Positions 1 through 11,483 of a DNA stretch of 64,000 bases are shown here, piece after piece. Origin of the DNA: Diploptera punctata. Taxonomy: Eukaryota > Arthropoda > Insecta > Blattodea > Blaberidae. Position 1 is the first letter of the stretch. Every line of letters starts with the position of its first letter. The notes beneath the pieces were generated by a model. That model ran no database searches. It saw nothing but the letters and a program-made list of their open reading frames with translations, and was not told the origin of the DNA. The stretch covers positions 613,501 through 677,500 of the forward strand of contig JASPKZ010007538.1 in NCBI GenBank assembly GCA_030220185.1, given 5' to 3'. The translations under genes were made by a program, and so were the position numbers.

Positions 1-290
1 CCCGAGGGTCGCGGGTTCAAACTCGGCCGTGGTCGATGGATTTTTTAGGACGGAAAAATCCAAGGAGCAAGTCCTCCGGGAGGGACTTTAAGCCGTGGGT
101 CCCGAGTCTGAAGATTTTCAGGCTCGTAAAAAATCATTAAGCCTGGATGAAGAGGCCTCTAAGCAAAATTTACCGAATTTTCCCGTCCTAGTACTACCTT
201 GGTTTCCTAGATGTCAGTATGAGGCGGAACGCTGACGACGGACCACTCAAAATTACATCTATACGAAAACAAGTGTAACTAAAAATTAGT
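1..290 (+). repeat. SINE A copy, 5' end cut by window edge
   Basis: tRNA-derived SINE. The B-box-like segment GGGTTCAAACTC is followed by a body with AGTCCTCCGGGAGGGACTTT and AAGAGGCCTCTAAGCAA. It matches the copies at 15566-15890 (same strand) and 39190-39400 (opposite strand). The A-box half lies outside the window. Confidence 0.75.
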
Positions 291-369
291 ATAGTTCAAA
301 TTCTTCCCTGTAGGGGGAGAGCGCCTAAATCTCTGTCAAGGGAAATCATAGGCTTACATAAAAATTAGA

Positions 370-1549
370 AACAAACAATTTGAATCCAAACTACATAAAT
401 CAATTACATAATATCACAAAAACCATACTGACACAGAATTACTTTCAATTTAATAATGAGATATATATAAAAGAAGATGGAATCCCTATGGGATCTCCAA
501 CTTCAGGGATATTATCAGAAATATTCATACAACATTTAGAAAATACACACTACGAAAGATTAACACAAAAATAGACATAAAATTAATCGCTAGATACGTA
601 GATGACATTATAATCATTTATAAAAGTACAGACAGAAAAGAAGAAGAAATTCTATCAGAATTAAACAATATGCACAATAAACTGGAATTCACAGAAGAAA
701 TTGAACAAAACAACAAAATATATTTTTTGGATCTTAACATAGTTAAAAACACAAAAACAAAAAAGAATTGAAATACATATATATAGAAAACCAACAACTA
801 ATATGCTTGCAATTAACAATAAATCAAGACATCCGTACCAACAAAAAATCAGCGTATTCAAGAGCCTAATTAATAGAATGCTAAAACTGTCATTAATCAA
901 AATTAATTACAATAAGGAATTGCGGTACATCAAAAAATGGCTAGAAACAATGGATACAACAGCAAAATTATAGAGAAACTTGTAAGAAAACAAAAGCGGA
1001 GAACCGATATAAATAAAATAACAAAACTGGAAAGAGAAACGAATATTAATAATACATGGATTACACTAACTTACACAGGACACGAAACCATAAAATTGGC
1101 AAAAACATTGAGAAAAATAAATAAAAACTTAAACATAGCCTACAAAACTAATAATAAACTAAATAATGTAATAAGTAACAAAATAGAAAAACATAGGCCC
1201 TAATAAATTTAATGGCAAGGGTGTATATAAATTAACATGCAAAGACTGTGACAAGTTCTATATAGATAGAACGAAAAGAAGCTTCAACGTAAGATTTAAA
1301 TAGCATCGTAACGATTTCGTACACGCATATGGAAAGTCTAATTACGCTAAGCACATTATAAACGCCGGCCATAGAATGAACTCAATAGAAGACACCCTTA
1401 CAATAGTACACAAAGAGGGAAATCCAACTAAAATCAACATATTGGAAGACCTGGAAATTATCAAGGAAATAGGCAACAAGCTTTTAATAAATGAAGGCAC
1501 TCCCAGACTAAACAACCCACTATACGATATGGTCAGGAAGAAGCTTTAG
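370..1549 (+). pseudogene. PLE-C: decayed Penelope-like retroelement (RT + GIY-YIG endonuclease)
   Basis: Frame-broken remains of a Penelope-like element. The reverse transcriptase part reads DGIPMGSPTSG (about 470-515) and then, in another frame, RYVDD with the catalytic YVDD at 595-606, followed by YFLDLNIVKN. After a lysine/asparagine-rich linker a GIY-YIG endonuclease starts near 1215 (GVYKLTCKDCDKFYID, RTKRSF) and runs to a stop at 1547-1549. An internal stop lies near 1302. The RT core and the GIPMGSPTSG form differ clearly from PLE A and B in this window (GVAMGSPLSPV), so this is a separate, older lineage. It is 5' truncated and non-functional. No host gene is implied. Confidence 0.75.
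595..606 (+). other. YVDD catalytic motif of PLE-C reverse transcriptase
   Basis: tac gta gat gac encodes the metal-binding YVDD box of the RT palm. It survives although the surrounding frame is broken. Confidence 0.75.
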
Positions 1550-1813
1550 TCACGACAAAGCCACATCAAACATCATACTGGTCGCTGTAGCGAAGAATGA
1601 ACTGCTGAAGATGGGACGGATGTTCTGAAAGGCCTACAGGCATAAAGATTGCATATTTTATAAGCTGAGGACGACGGATTTTACCTAAGAAGGTATATTT
1701 TAACTTATTTTATTTATTTTAGAGCAATTCCATATGTGACTGACTGACATTTACAGTACACTTTTGCAGCAAAATGCTTGCATAAATATTGCAATTGGTT
1801 GAATTTAGGAGTG
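1550..1813. other. no gene seen
   Basis: AT-rich sequence between the PLE-C stop and the fold-back element. The first 130 bases may be the PLE 3' untranslated end. I recognise no other feature. Confidence 0.4.
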
Positions 1814-3391
1814 TTATCATAAGTAATGCCACGAGTGATTTCCAAATTATCGATAAATTCACGACTCACGAAGTGAGGAGTGAATTTATCTAGAGAATTT
1901 GGAAATCAAGAGTGGCATTTGTTAGGACTATTTAACGAATAAAATAAAGCTGTTTACTCACAAATCATTATTTAACTACAGTTATTTAAAAATATTTTTA
2001 TATTTAAAGTAAACGGTGATGTTTGAAAACTAATGAGAAACGATAGGTAGCCTACGCTTCTACTGCTTCTTTTGTTTATCACTGCAACCAGATCATACTA
2101 TTTATTGCCAAAGGAAACGCAATATTGTAAGAATGCTCTCTAGTGGAGAAAAAATGAAACACATCAATCTGTATATTAATTCATTTTTGATGTCGTATAC
2201 ATTTAAGAAAGTGCAAACAGTGGTTTCTTTTTTTGGTGGTATAATCAATTGCTACAAATGTTGACATGTAAGCACTATTATATACAATCTGGTAGCCGTA
2301 TTTGTTATAGGCTCAGTCACTGCAAAATAACGGTCAGACCTGTTCAGAATATTAAAAAGGAGGAGCTTTGCTTAATATATGATAATCCTAACGTTGATAA
2401 TTATTTCGTGAAACACGTCTCTGATTGGTTGTAATACAGAAATCATTGAAACGTGATTGGTCATTGACTCCCATTTGGGGCATGAGTTAAATAGTCTACG
2501 TGATATGATAGAGGAAAAGTGTGTGATTAAGACTGTTCATAAACATACAACTTTTGAAGAAATGCAATGCTATTTCTTATCTATCAAAGTATGTGACGGA
2601 CAGACACAAATGTCAGCTCATCATGCACCTTACCATGGCTATTTAACTCATGCCCCAAATAGGACTCAATGGCCAATCACGCTTCAATGATCTCTCTTTT
2701 ACAACCAATCAGAGTCGTGTTTCACGAAATATTTATCAGTGTTATAATTACCATATTAAAGAAAGCTCCTCCTTTTTAATATTCTGAACAGATCTGACCA
2801 TTATTTTGCAGTGACTGAGCCTGTGAGAAATACGGCTATCAGATTGTATATATAGTGCATGAATGTCAACACATGCCGCATGCGGGAGTTAATATAAAAA
2901 CATTTGTAGCAATTGATTATACCACCAAAAAAAAAAAACACTGTTTGCACTTTCTTAAATGTATTTTTTCCCAGGTAACAATCCAGAAAAATATAATTTT
3001 CATATTTACATCATACGACATCAGAAATGAATTAATATACAGTTTGATGTGTTTCATTTTTTCTCCACTAGGGTGCATTCTTACAATATTGCGTTCCTTT
3101 GGCAATAAATAGTATGATCTGGTTGCAGTGATAAACAAAAGAAGCAGATGAAGCGTACCTATCGCTTCTCATTTGTTTTCAAACATCGCCGTTTACATTA
3201 AATATATAAATATTTTAAAATAACTATAGTTAAATAATGATTTGTGAGTAAACAGCTTAATTTTATTCGTTAAATAGTCCTAACAAATGCCACTCTTGAT
3301 TTCCAAATTCTCTAGATAAATTCACTCCTCACTTCGTGAGTCGTGAATTTATCGATAATTTGGAAATCACTCGTGGCATTACTTATGATAA
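1814..3391. mobile_element. fold-back element, arms about 0.7 kb
   Basis: The sequence starting TTATCATAAGTAATGCCACG at 1814 returns in reverse complement ending at 3391. The two arms (about 1814-2497 and 2637-3391) pair along nearly their whole length and leave a loop of about 140 bases. Each terminus carries its own smaller hairpin (ATAAATTCACGACTC against GAGTGAATTTAT). No transposase is present, so this is a non-autonomous fold-back or long-TIR MITE. A one-armed copy lies at 32649-33510. Confidence 0.8.
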
Positions 3392-3841
3392 TCTACATCA
3401 TTCTCAGAAACGGCATTCCTAATTCAATTTTCCAAAATACCGTTGGATGGCACATTTCGAGTTACATTCTAAATAAAAAAAAACAATCCTAAATCACAAT
3501 TAAGACTGTAGTTATGATCTAACATGTGATGTGTGACTGTCTGACTGTATTCTGTGACTGACTGACATATCTGAATTTTATTTAGAATTTCAAAATGCAA
3601 ATATTACAACAATGTAACGAAATACATGAAACTAGATAAATCGCTTTAGTAACCGAGATTAATAAAGAACTACATATACTTTATAAATTCTACAACAAAT
3701 GTAAAATTTAATCTTGCTGTAAAATAAATATTAATTTAAATCAATTGTGTAATTAAATTAACTCGCTTACCATGTACCATTCTAAATTATGCAAAATAAC
3801 AAAAATATTTAATCTTAATAATAAAGGGCATTTTCTATTGT
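3392..3841. other. no gene seen
   Basis: AT-rich intergenic or intronic sequence with two short TGTGACTGNCTGACTG-type repeats near 3528-3570. No coding signal. Confidence 0.4.
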
Positions 3842-4240
3842 TAAATAGACCATATATATATATATATATATATATATATCCATCCATAGTAATTCTGCCC
3901 GACGGCAGGTCTTTCACTGCAATCATAGCATTTTCATGCTTTGCTTTGTAGTTTTACTAGGGATTTATAGGTGTGGTAGCTTCCCGTTGCTTTCCACACC
4001 GGTGAAGGATGATGATGATGATGATGATAAACATGATATGATGGCCGGTTGATTTTCGGGACCTTTGGGCCCTAAGCATCCTGACATTTGTCTTACAGAT
4101 GAGGAAAAACCTCGAAAAAACCTCACCCGGGAGCCTGTCTCGACCGGGAATCGAACCCGGGCCCGCTGCGTGACAAGGCAGCACGCTACCTCGAGACCAC
4201 AGTGGTGGATATATAAATAAATAAATAAATAAATATATAT

Positions 4241-4281
<41 letters not shown>
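3842..4281 (-). repeat. SINE C inside a (TA)n array
   Basis: SINE C on the minus strand (about 3879-4208) is flanked on both sides by TA dinucleotides (3850-3880 and 4230-4280), plus a short AAAT run. The head has the B-box-like GGTTCGATTCCC near the right end. The body has AGGAAAACCTC-type sequence and an ATC run, and the tail reads CCATCCATAGTAATTCTGCC at the left end. Open frames here are SINE sequence, not protein genes. Confidence 0.8.
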
Positions 4282-4284
<3 letters not shown>

Positions 4285-4439
4285 ATAACTGATTACAATT
4301 TACCTGATGTAAGATTTAATATTTTTTATTTCTAGATTGAACCATTGAAATAAAAAAATACATTAACATGGAATTAACTATAATTATGCCTTCCATAACG
4401 TAGTTAATTGTTTACCAATATGCATGTACTTTCAAAATA

Positions 4440-5880
4440 AATTATTCACATGAGTAAGCTGTCCAATTGCTGGCATAGTGAATTCTGTTTATAAACGGAG
4501 CTCTTATTGTTATTAGCCTGGAGACTCATTTCATAACATCGATGTATCAGATTTGCTTACGCAGTATTATTACACTCCCATTAATAAAAATAATGTTTCC
4601 TGTCACACGCGAAGTCCCATGCTGCAGTTGAACGGTTTGAGGCAAGTTGCCTTAATAGAGAGCACTGGTTCGAGTACTCATGAGAAAAAAAAAGAAATTC
4701 TGATGGAATTGCGGCCACAATTGGACTGGTACCCGCCCAGAATCGTGAATAATTTGGGCAGCCATATTTAATGGCTACAGTCCAGAAAACCAGTTATAGC
4801 GGCTGACCATATGTCACTCCAATATTGGCTAGATAGTTGTCCACCTCCGCAATTGATATATTTTATGGATGTGAGATCAGCAGCCGGATGGTAGGCCAAG
4901 GGCTTTCTAGTCCTATCTTTTTTTTTCACACGAACTTGTGAATTTGTTGCGCTGATTGTTAGTTTGACAGTTGTGCATACTCTATAAGATACGGGTCCAA
5001 CAATTTCACATTGTGAATGCAATGAGTTACGGTGATAGTTGCAAGACGTTCAAATTGTTTTTTCTAGAAATATCTTTTCTTCTTCAACATAATTTTGTGA
5101 CTCCTGAACAGTTATTTGGTTGGTTTAGAGCTCACAATATTACAGAATTCTGCACCAATTTTTATCTTCTTTTCCTATTTTCCATGGTACGATTCAAAGA
5201 AGTTCCATCATCATCATAATCATCCAGGGATTAAGCCTGTTGGCTCGTTCCGGTTTCATGAAAACTATAATTGTTTAAATTGTTCAGACCATCTTCTGTG
5301 TGGGCGTCCAACATTTCTCTTTCTGTGCGATTTATAATTTAGCAATAATTTTGGAAATCTTTCTTCTGGCATTCTATCAATATGTTCTTTCCAGTCGTTC
5401 CTATATTTAATTATTCGGTCTGTTTTATGTTAAATCCAAATATGTAAGTATAAACAGTATCACATTGCTAAATGTATAGGCTATTTAAAGTATCTGCTGG
5501 TCCAACTGGAAGAAGTCCCTACAGTTCGAAAAACATCTATACAACATTTGTCACGTCACATAACCAGACACTAGAATAAAATATTTCTTCTGAACTTCTG
5601 TGTCACCTTCCATCTAAACCAGGCAAAACCAGTTAATATAGAGATATGCTTATCATTGTAATTAACTGCCTGGAACTCATTTTGTTCTTTGTAGGTATAA
5701 TTTCTGAGAAATCAACATGTACGGCTGCTACATTTACAGCAACCTTTTCCCGAACATATTTAAATGCTTCCGCTGACTGCCTTTTAGCTCAAGACACACA
5801 AGAAGGGCCTGTAATTATTTTATGGAACAGCTGAGCCGAATAGTATACCAGATTTCCTAAATCATGTTTATGCTAATCCT
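4440..5880. other. unassigned; possible tRNA-derived repeat at 4640-4930
   Basis: A tRNA-like segment (GAGAGCACTGGTTCGAGTAC) near 4657-4676 suggests an old SINE, but no second copy is seen in the window. The rest up to 5880 has short open frames without recognisable motifs. Confidence 0.25.
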
Positions 5881-6498
5881 CAGCATAGAGCAGCAAGCAA
5901 CTGAGTGCGCCATGCGTATTAGCATTATAAATGAGAGGACAAAAAGTCAGTCAATCACGGGACTCTAGCGGGAAAATAATGACTTTGCATGGAAATGTCA
6001 TCAATATTTTTTTGTTAGTTGTGTACCGATAACGTAGAATCCAAGAGGAAATTTTAATCCAACAATTATGTTGTGTACAGTAATATTTATACGTTTTCCG
6101 TGAGTGACTGACCATAGCTTACAGTTAACAATTATAGGGCATATTTAAGGTATCTAGAACATCAAAATGCAATTAATATTATTGCATCCATGACTAAGAA
6201 GAATCGAAGTATGGTTTAAAGAAGAGAGTTTGTGAAATAAAACGAATTAATACGACCAAATATTTAAATAACAAATTCGTGTAAAATTTTGCGTGTTTTT
6301 ACAGGTTTGGAATATGACAAGTTCTACCACTAATATTAGGTTAAAATAATACACATTTGAAACATTATCCTGTAGAATCAAAAAAAAATTATCTTTAAAG
6401 ATATATATTACGTCATCAAAATTATTCTTGCACCAATTTCAAAATTTTCACCTCGGCATGACATTTTCATGGAATCACTCTTTAATACAAATTCATTA
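5881..6498. other. no gene seen
   Basis: AT-rich sequence without open frames or repeats I can place. Confidence 0.4.
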
Positions 6499-6529
6499 CA
6501 GCTGTTTCAATACTTTTCACCTTCTTCAG
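6499..6529 (-). ncRNA. hammerhead-like motif (left half of an inverted pair)
   Basis: Read on the minus strand: CTGAAGA, a short stem-loop, then GAAA followed by self-complementary CAGCTG and TA. The bases before the core (TTATTCGT) can pair with those after it (ATGAATTT) as stem I of about six pairs. Layout matches a type I hammerhead with a palindromic stem III. Activity is not shown. Confidence 0.45.
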
Positions 6530-6551
6530 ACGAATAATTTCGTTCTTTCAT

Positions 6552-6582
6552 CTGAAGAAGGTACAAAGTACTGAAACAGCTG
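6552..6582 (+). ncRNA. hammerhead-like motif (right half of an inverted pair)
   Basis: CTGAAGA, stem-loop GGTACAAAGTACT, GAAA, palindrome CAGCTG. It mirrors the motif at 6499-6529 with about 22 bases between them, so the locus is a small palindrome carrying one motif on each strand. Confidence 0.45.
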
Positions 6583-6794
6583 TAAAGAATTTGTATTAAA
6601 AATAAATATGAAAATCGTATAAAACTTTAATAGTTTTATTTTAATTAATCACTAAACATTCGTGTAAGTCTAACTTTTTAGGAATTCCGAACTCCAGCAG
6701 GATACTATAACTTCTCCATTTTAATTGAATCGTATATATTTTTAAGTCTAAATATAGGCCTAGTTGATACACAGTGTCATTATATTCCCATTTA

Positions 6795-6900
6795 TTTCCT
6801 AAAATCTGTCTCATACTAATAATATGATCTATTGTAGAACTGTTTCTTCTAAATCCACATTGATGATCTCCTTGTATGCCATTAATATAGGGAGTAAGTC
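6795..6900 (-). pseudogene. LINE reverse-transcriptase fragment (LN1/LN3 type)
   Basis: The minus strand reads LLPYINGIQGDHQCGFRRNS followed by STIDHI and MRQIL, the conserved segment upstream of the RT palm in insect endonuclease-RT LINEs. About 35 codons remain. A homologous stretch on the plus strand lies at 8940-9045. Confidence 0.65.
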
Positions 6901-6999
6901 AGCTTAATAATCAATTTGTTAGAATGTTGTACAAGTTGAAAGTAAGAGATGCCCCTGTAGTTGTTACAATCACTTTTAACATTTTCAACTTACACTTGG

Positions 7000-7070
7000 A
7001 GTGAGCTACATGATCTTTACGAAAAACCAGATGTAATAAGAACTGTTAATCCTCGTAGACTCTGAGCTAA
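7000..7070 (+). pseudogene. LN1 C-terminal scrap
   Basis: The frame reads ELHDLYEKPDVIRTV, matching the LN1 segment found intact at 10180-10230 (LYRKPDIIRTV). It is a 70-base remnant. Confidence 0.5.
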
Positions 7071-7170
7071 ATTATATTTAAGGGAAGCTGAAACGGATGA
7101 ACATAATGATTAGAATGACCACTCTGTGAGAAATTAATACCTCTTACCTTATATTTATTGTATTACTTAC

Positions 7171-7292
7171 GTACGAATGCAGCTATATTAAGAAATTGTC
7201 CGAAAATACAACTCTCTGGTGAAAATGTTCCAGTGTCGCTAATGTACGGTAATTCAGGATTTACGTGCCCATCCCACACTGATACTGAATAC
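7171..7292 (-). CDS. gene B exon 2, DRAM/TMEM150-like membrane protein
   Basis: A 122-nt exon with acceptor AATTTTCAG before 7292 and donor GTAAGT at 7170-7165. It enters in phase 2 and leaves in phase 1. It encodes [20 protein letters not shown] then [11 protein letters not shown] and QFLNIAAFV. The PYISDTGT...PES signature is the hallmark of the first luminal loop of the Frag1/DRAM/Sfk1 family. The exon has exactly the length and phase of gene A exon 2 (39478-39599) and shares [17 protein letters not shown] and NIAAFV with it. Family members are multi-pass proteins of lysosome or plasma membrane linked to autophagy or phosphoinositide control. Its upstream exon is at 18021-18091. Exons 3-5 are not visible down to base 1 and presumably lie outside the window. 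Confidence 0.85.
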
Positions 7293-7431
7293 CTGAAAAT
7301 TGAAATTAATCGTTTATTCCATATATAATCATATTATTATTCTATTGCTCACGAATATTTGTTTTCAGTGCCACCAGATTGTATCTGTGACATTTCTGAT
7401 TCTTTCCTGGTATTGGAGGAATTATAATTAA

Positions 7432-7672
7432 GTTGGGACGGCGTCTGAAAGGCTGAGTTGCATTACCCCGATGATATGTATGTGATAAATGAATGATAAT
7501 GAAGCGCCAGGAGAGTTCTTAAACCTAAACTTAACCACTAAATCTAGACGATGGGACGTCACAGGAATAACTCCATTTAAGAAAAAAATCCATCCTGTTG
7601 TCTGACCGGCAATCGAACCCAATTCCCCATGAACTGTAATCAAAAAGTCTGGTCACTCATGAGGCTGACGAC
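7432..7672 (-). repeat. SINE D copy
   Basis: Minus-strand SINE D. The head at the right end has tRNA-like TTGGGTTCGATTGCC, and the body has AAGAACTCTCCTGGCGCTTC and a GATGATATG-type segment. It matches copies at 15955-16225 and 56045-56325. Confidence 0.7.
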
Positions 7673-7682
7673 AAAATATGAT

Positions 7683-8235
7683 ATGTTTTGCGTTACAGTG
7701 CGTTTTGTACTTACAGCAATGCCGACCATGATTGAAAGTTCAACTTCCTATATTTCGGGGTTGTCAACCGTAATATTACATATTACAAACCACGTGCGGG
7801 AAGTAAAACCACTGCCCTCTATGAATACTACATACAATGTAGGCCTATATACAGAACATATTCAAGAGGTAGTGTCAATATACATTATACGAATTAATCA
7901 CTGCATTTTTAAATGAACAGAACTTTATTTGAAATAATATAAAACAATAAATACGTACTTGCCGCCATTTTATGATTATTTGTGTTACAGCCTGCTGTAG
8001 TCTCAACTAAAAAACATTGCCTACACTGTTAACATTAGTGAGTTGTTTATAATGAACGCAAATATTTCCAACAAACATGTTATTATTTTACTATTATTTA
8101 TTATTTTGAAAACACCATCGCGCAAAAAATATGTACAACGCACTTTGTGGAGTGTTTTACAGCTATTGCTCGGTTTTTAAACATTTCCTCGCTTCTGTAA
8201 AAACCATTTCCCAACCTCGCATCGTAATATACTAT
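7683..8235 (+). repeat. repeat family G, copy 1
   Basis: About 550 bases shared with 26145-26755 (minus) and 37060-37625 (plus). Landmarks are TTTCGGGGTTGTCAACC, CGGGAAGTAAAACCACTG, GCCGCCATTTTAT, and a hairpin built on TTTTACAG...CTGTAAAA near the 3' end. No coding capacity is evident. Probably a non-autonomous DNA element. Confidence 0.65.
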
Positions 8236-8464
8236 CGTGTGTTATTTAGCCTGAAAAACAAAAAGCCCAATGCGGAAAAGAAAAATATTTCATCATTGTT
8301 CAAAAAGTCCGCCATGCAGGAACTAAGCAAATTCGTCAACAACTTGAAATTATGATCCGATTTTGCTGGTTTACGGAATAACTCTTTCATCTGTTTAATT
8401 AAATTGTATGTTTCCAAATTACAACAATTGGGTAACATCATAAGGGAAACCACTAGGTTATTAA
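8236..8464 (+). repeat. repeat family H fragment
   Basis: Carries CCGATTTTGCTGGTTTACGG near 8357. Related fragments occur near 23055-23140, 34945-35045, 40400-40475, 44660-44720 (minus) and 48965-49045. Class unknown. Confidence 0.45.
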
Positions 8465-9045
8465 AGACTAAGACGAAGGAACATTTCAGAGAGAAGATTA
8501 ATTATGTTGAAATCAATGAAAGAAAATATAAGAAAGGAAATGGTTTCAGGCCAGGATATACATTATAGGAATGGCGATATGATTGCAGATTCTAGGAGTA
8601 CTTTAACTAGATGGAAACATTACTTTAATAAGCTATTAAATGTATATGCAGAACAGGATATTGAAGGGGATTATTTACAGATAACAGAAATACTAGTCAC
8701 AGAATCAATTGCATTAGAGGTTGAAATGGCCATATAAAAATTGAATATGTACAAAGCCATCAGGTTCAGATTGGATCCCAGCAAAATTGATAAAACCATT
8801 GAGAGAAATTTAATGGGCAAGATAAGTCTGTTACTTAATATGATTTGGGGAAAAAATCCCTTTCAAATTAATGGAAAAAATCGATTATCGTACCAATCTA
8901 AAAGAAAGGAGATAAAACTGATTGCAACAACTATAGAGGTACCTCATTACTTTCAACTTCGTACAAAATTCTAAAAAACATATTCGTAGCAGACTTACTC
9001 CCTATATTGACCACGTAACAGATGATCATCAATGTGGGCAGGCGG
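8465..9045 (+). pseudogene. LINE reverse-transcriptase N-terminal region, decayed
   Basis: An open stretch (8504-8737) ends in a form like EVEMAI, continues out of frame as KKLNMYKAIRFR, and later reads YRGTSLLSTSYKILKNIF and DHVTDDHQCGQ (about 8937-9045). These are the finger and early palm segments of endonuclease-RT LINEs (compare YRGISLL...YK, GDHQCGFR). Frame changes and stops show it is dead. The RT palm and C-terminus are absent. Confidence 0.65.
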
Positions 9046-9324
9046 CTAGATGATCGCCTCTCAACGTTGGGATCCCTAGTTTGCGTATTTGTTTCATGAC
9101 GGACGAAACAGTGTTTGGGCAGGCTTTTCTCTCGCTTCCCCTGCTATAACTTTCATTTCACCATTTCTCCACTGTCATCTCATTCATTTCGTATATTTTA
9201 ATTTCATCTGCCCATGTGATGGTGCGTCAGACACGGTTGACGCGTGTGAAAGAAACTTCATCGCTTCTCATTCCTCGACCCGGCTCCGAGTCGGACAGGA
9301 GTTGAGATTTTTTTGGGGATTCTA
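9046..9324. other. unassigned, possible old repeat
   Basis: Shares short blocks (ATTTCACCATTTCT, CCATGTGATGGTG) with 51330-51390, suggesting an old dispersed repeat. No gene. Confidence 0.3.
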
Positions 9325-9649
9325 ATGTAATTTATGGGGGCACGCCGTAGCGTAGTGGTTAAGGCACTGAGCTACAAGCCGGAGGGTCGAGGGTTCAAGT
9401 GCCGGTGGGGGTCAGGATTTTTAAACTGACCCAAACCTTCTGGCGGCACTATGGCCCTGGGGTCGACTCAGCCTCTAACTGAAATGAGTACCAGTCGCTT
9501 GTTGTAGGGTAAAGGCGGCCGTCACGCAGGGCTGACAACCCGACTGAAATCAAGTGCCGATTGTCAAGAAAAAGTGGGAGCCCTAACCTCCTACTACCCC
9601 AAGGCCTCCTGAGGCCTGTAGTGGGATCACTTTAAAAAATGTAATTTAT
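9325..9649 (+). repeat. SINE B with 11-bp target-site duplication
   Basis: tRNA-derived SINE (9336-9638). It has an A-box-like TAGCGTAGTGGTTAAGGCAC, a B-box-like GGGTTCAAGTGCC and a body with GGGTCGACTCAGCCTCTAAC. It is flanked by ATGTAATTTAT at 9325-9335 and 9639-9649, the mark of retroposition. A second copy is at 22380-22684. Confidence 0.9.
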
Positions 9650-9662
9650 TGTTGCAGTATGT

Positions 9663-9672
9663 TTATAATTAC

Positions 9673-9709
<37 letters not shown>

Positions 9710-10041
9710 CCACCGCTGTGGTCTCGAGGTAGTGTGCTGCCTTGTCACGCTGCGGGCCCGGATTCGATTCCCAATCGGGAAAAGCTTCCTGGGTGAGGTT
9801 TTTTCCGGGGTTTTTCCTCATCTGTAAGACAAATGCCAAGTAGCTTTGAGGCCCAAAAGATCCCCGAACACCATCTGGTCGTCATAATCATCATCATAAT
9901 TATCATTATCATCCCTCGGTGTGGAATACAACGGAAAGCTACCACACATATAATAATTCCCTAGTAAAGCTGCAAAACATAGCATGAAAACGCTATGATT
10001 GCAGTGAAAGACATGCCATAAGGCAGAACACTGTGGGCTAA

Positions 10042-10082
<41 letters not shown>
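9663..10082 (+). repeat. SINE C inside TA/CA microsatellite
   Basis: SINE C (about 9708-10038) sits between a TA array (9675-9704) and TA then CA runs (10040-10082). Head CCACCGCTGTGGTCTCGAGG, B-box-like region, internal ATC run, and the CTATGATTGCAGTGAAAGAC segment are all present. Confidence 0.85.
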
Positions 10083-10083
<1 letters not shown>

Positions 10084-10500
10084 TTAGTTTACGAGTATTT
10101 GAGAATAAAGTTCTTAGGAAAATATTTGGAGCAAAAAGAGATGAACAGACAGATGAATGGAGAAGACTAAATAACAGTGAACTACATGGTCTCTATAGGA
10201 AGCCAGATATAATAAGAACAGTTAAGTCTTGTAGACTGCGATGGGCAGGACATGTGGCACGAATGGGAATGAAAGACGTGCATGGAAGCTTCTTGTAGGA
10301 AATCTTGTAGGAAAACCAGAGGGAAAACACCCAGTTGGTAGACCAAGAATGAGGTGGGAGAATGACATTAAATATGATTTGAGGGGAATAAATTATGCAG
10401 GGAATGATTAGAAAACATTAGCTCAGGATAGGGATGTATGGAGAGCGTATGTCCGCGTGGACATGAACCTACGGCTTCGATAGTGCCAGTGAGTTAGTTA
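10083..10500 (+). pseudogene. LN1 non-LTR retrotransposon, 3' end
   Basis: Two overlapping frames encode the C-terminal part of an insect LINE polyprotein: VFENKVLRKIFGA near the start, RRLRWAGHVARMG near 10240, GRPRMRWEND near 10340, then MNLRLR and a stop at 10481-10483. Single-base changes break the frame. The element ends in a short GTTA repeat, a tail shared by all LN1 copies in this window. It is 5' truncated like most LINE insertions. No functional product is expected. Confidence 0.8.
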
Positions 10501-10885
10501 GTACACCAGATTAGTTCAACGTTCATTTGTTTGTTAGTAGGTTTTTGTGATAAGTTGGCTACACTGTCTGAGTAATGATTTGTACACAGGCCTATTTTAT
10601 ATTGCAAATATGGTGATTTTAGGTTACCTTGAGCTAATTTATTCACTTCATTTTAAGGCATTTAAAAATATATATACAGGGTGTTAATGAATAACACCGA
10701 CAAACGTTCAGGTATCGTAGAGGTGTTTTAGATAAACAATTTGAGAGATGCAACTTGTAGTCTAGAGGTTCAAATTTGCTAGTTATAATAATAAATGTAT
10801 TAGAAGCCAGTACGCCGCTGACAATATTTCGAAGATTTCGTAGACAAGCAGTTACATAGCCTTAAATTTTATTGGGGTTTAACTT

Positions 10886-10975
10886 CTTGAGACCATTTAG
10901 CTTAGTGGTAACGTGCTAGGTATAAAATATTGTTCGTTATGAATGCTATATACAAGGTTCAAACCTTAGACATGC
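10886..10975 (+). other. tRNA-like module in the left arm of the Tc1-like element
   Basis: TTTAGCTTAGTGGTAACGTG resembles a pol III A box, and CAAGGTTCAAACCTT about 50 bases later resembles a B box. T-rich sequence follows. It faces inward. A counterpart lies in the right arm at 13060-13135. Confidence 0.5.
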
Positions 10976-11483
10976 TAAACTTTTATTTTTATTTTATTTT
11001 TTTGCATTCTTTCTTTCTTGTATAAGATGTTAGGAAATAGAATACAAAATACTGTAGAGTTTCTTTTAGTGCGATGCTCGAAAGCAATAAATGACAATAT
11101 TCTGTACTACTGGTAAAAGAAGGAATACTCTATAGCACAAGAGATAACTACAGTAAGTGTTCGTAAGTGAAAATCACATGGTTCAGACGGTCGAAATAAC
11201 AAGGCTATTTATGCATTAGCGCAACCATTACTTCAGGTTAAAATAATACTGTATGAATGTAGCATCAAGTGTTATGACGCGAAACTTAGCACAAACATGA
11301 AGGAAAGGCATAACAAAATTAATAAGTAAATTAATAATTATTAATTAAATTATTTATAATTTAATTATAATTAATAATTAAATTACGGTCCACTATTGTT
11401 TGACTTGCCAGTGGACAAATGGTAAAGGAAATCAAATTCGTATTCATATTTTATTTTAAAGTAAAGATGTTAACATTCAGGAA

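Noticed and set aside
5116..5337. Small open frames at 5.0-5.9 kb as host exons
   Set aside because: No family signature and no matching acceptor/donor phases with gene B.
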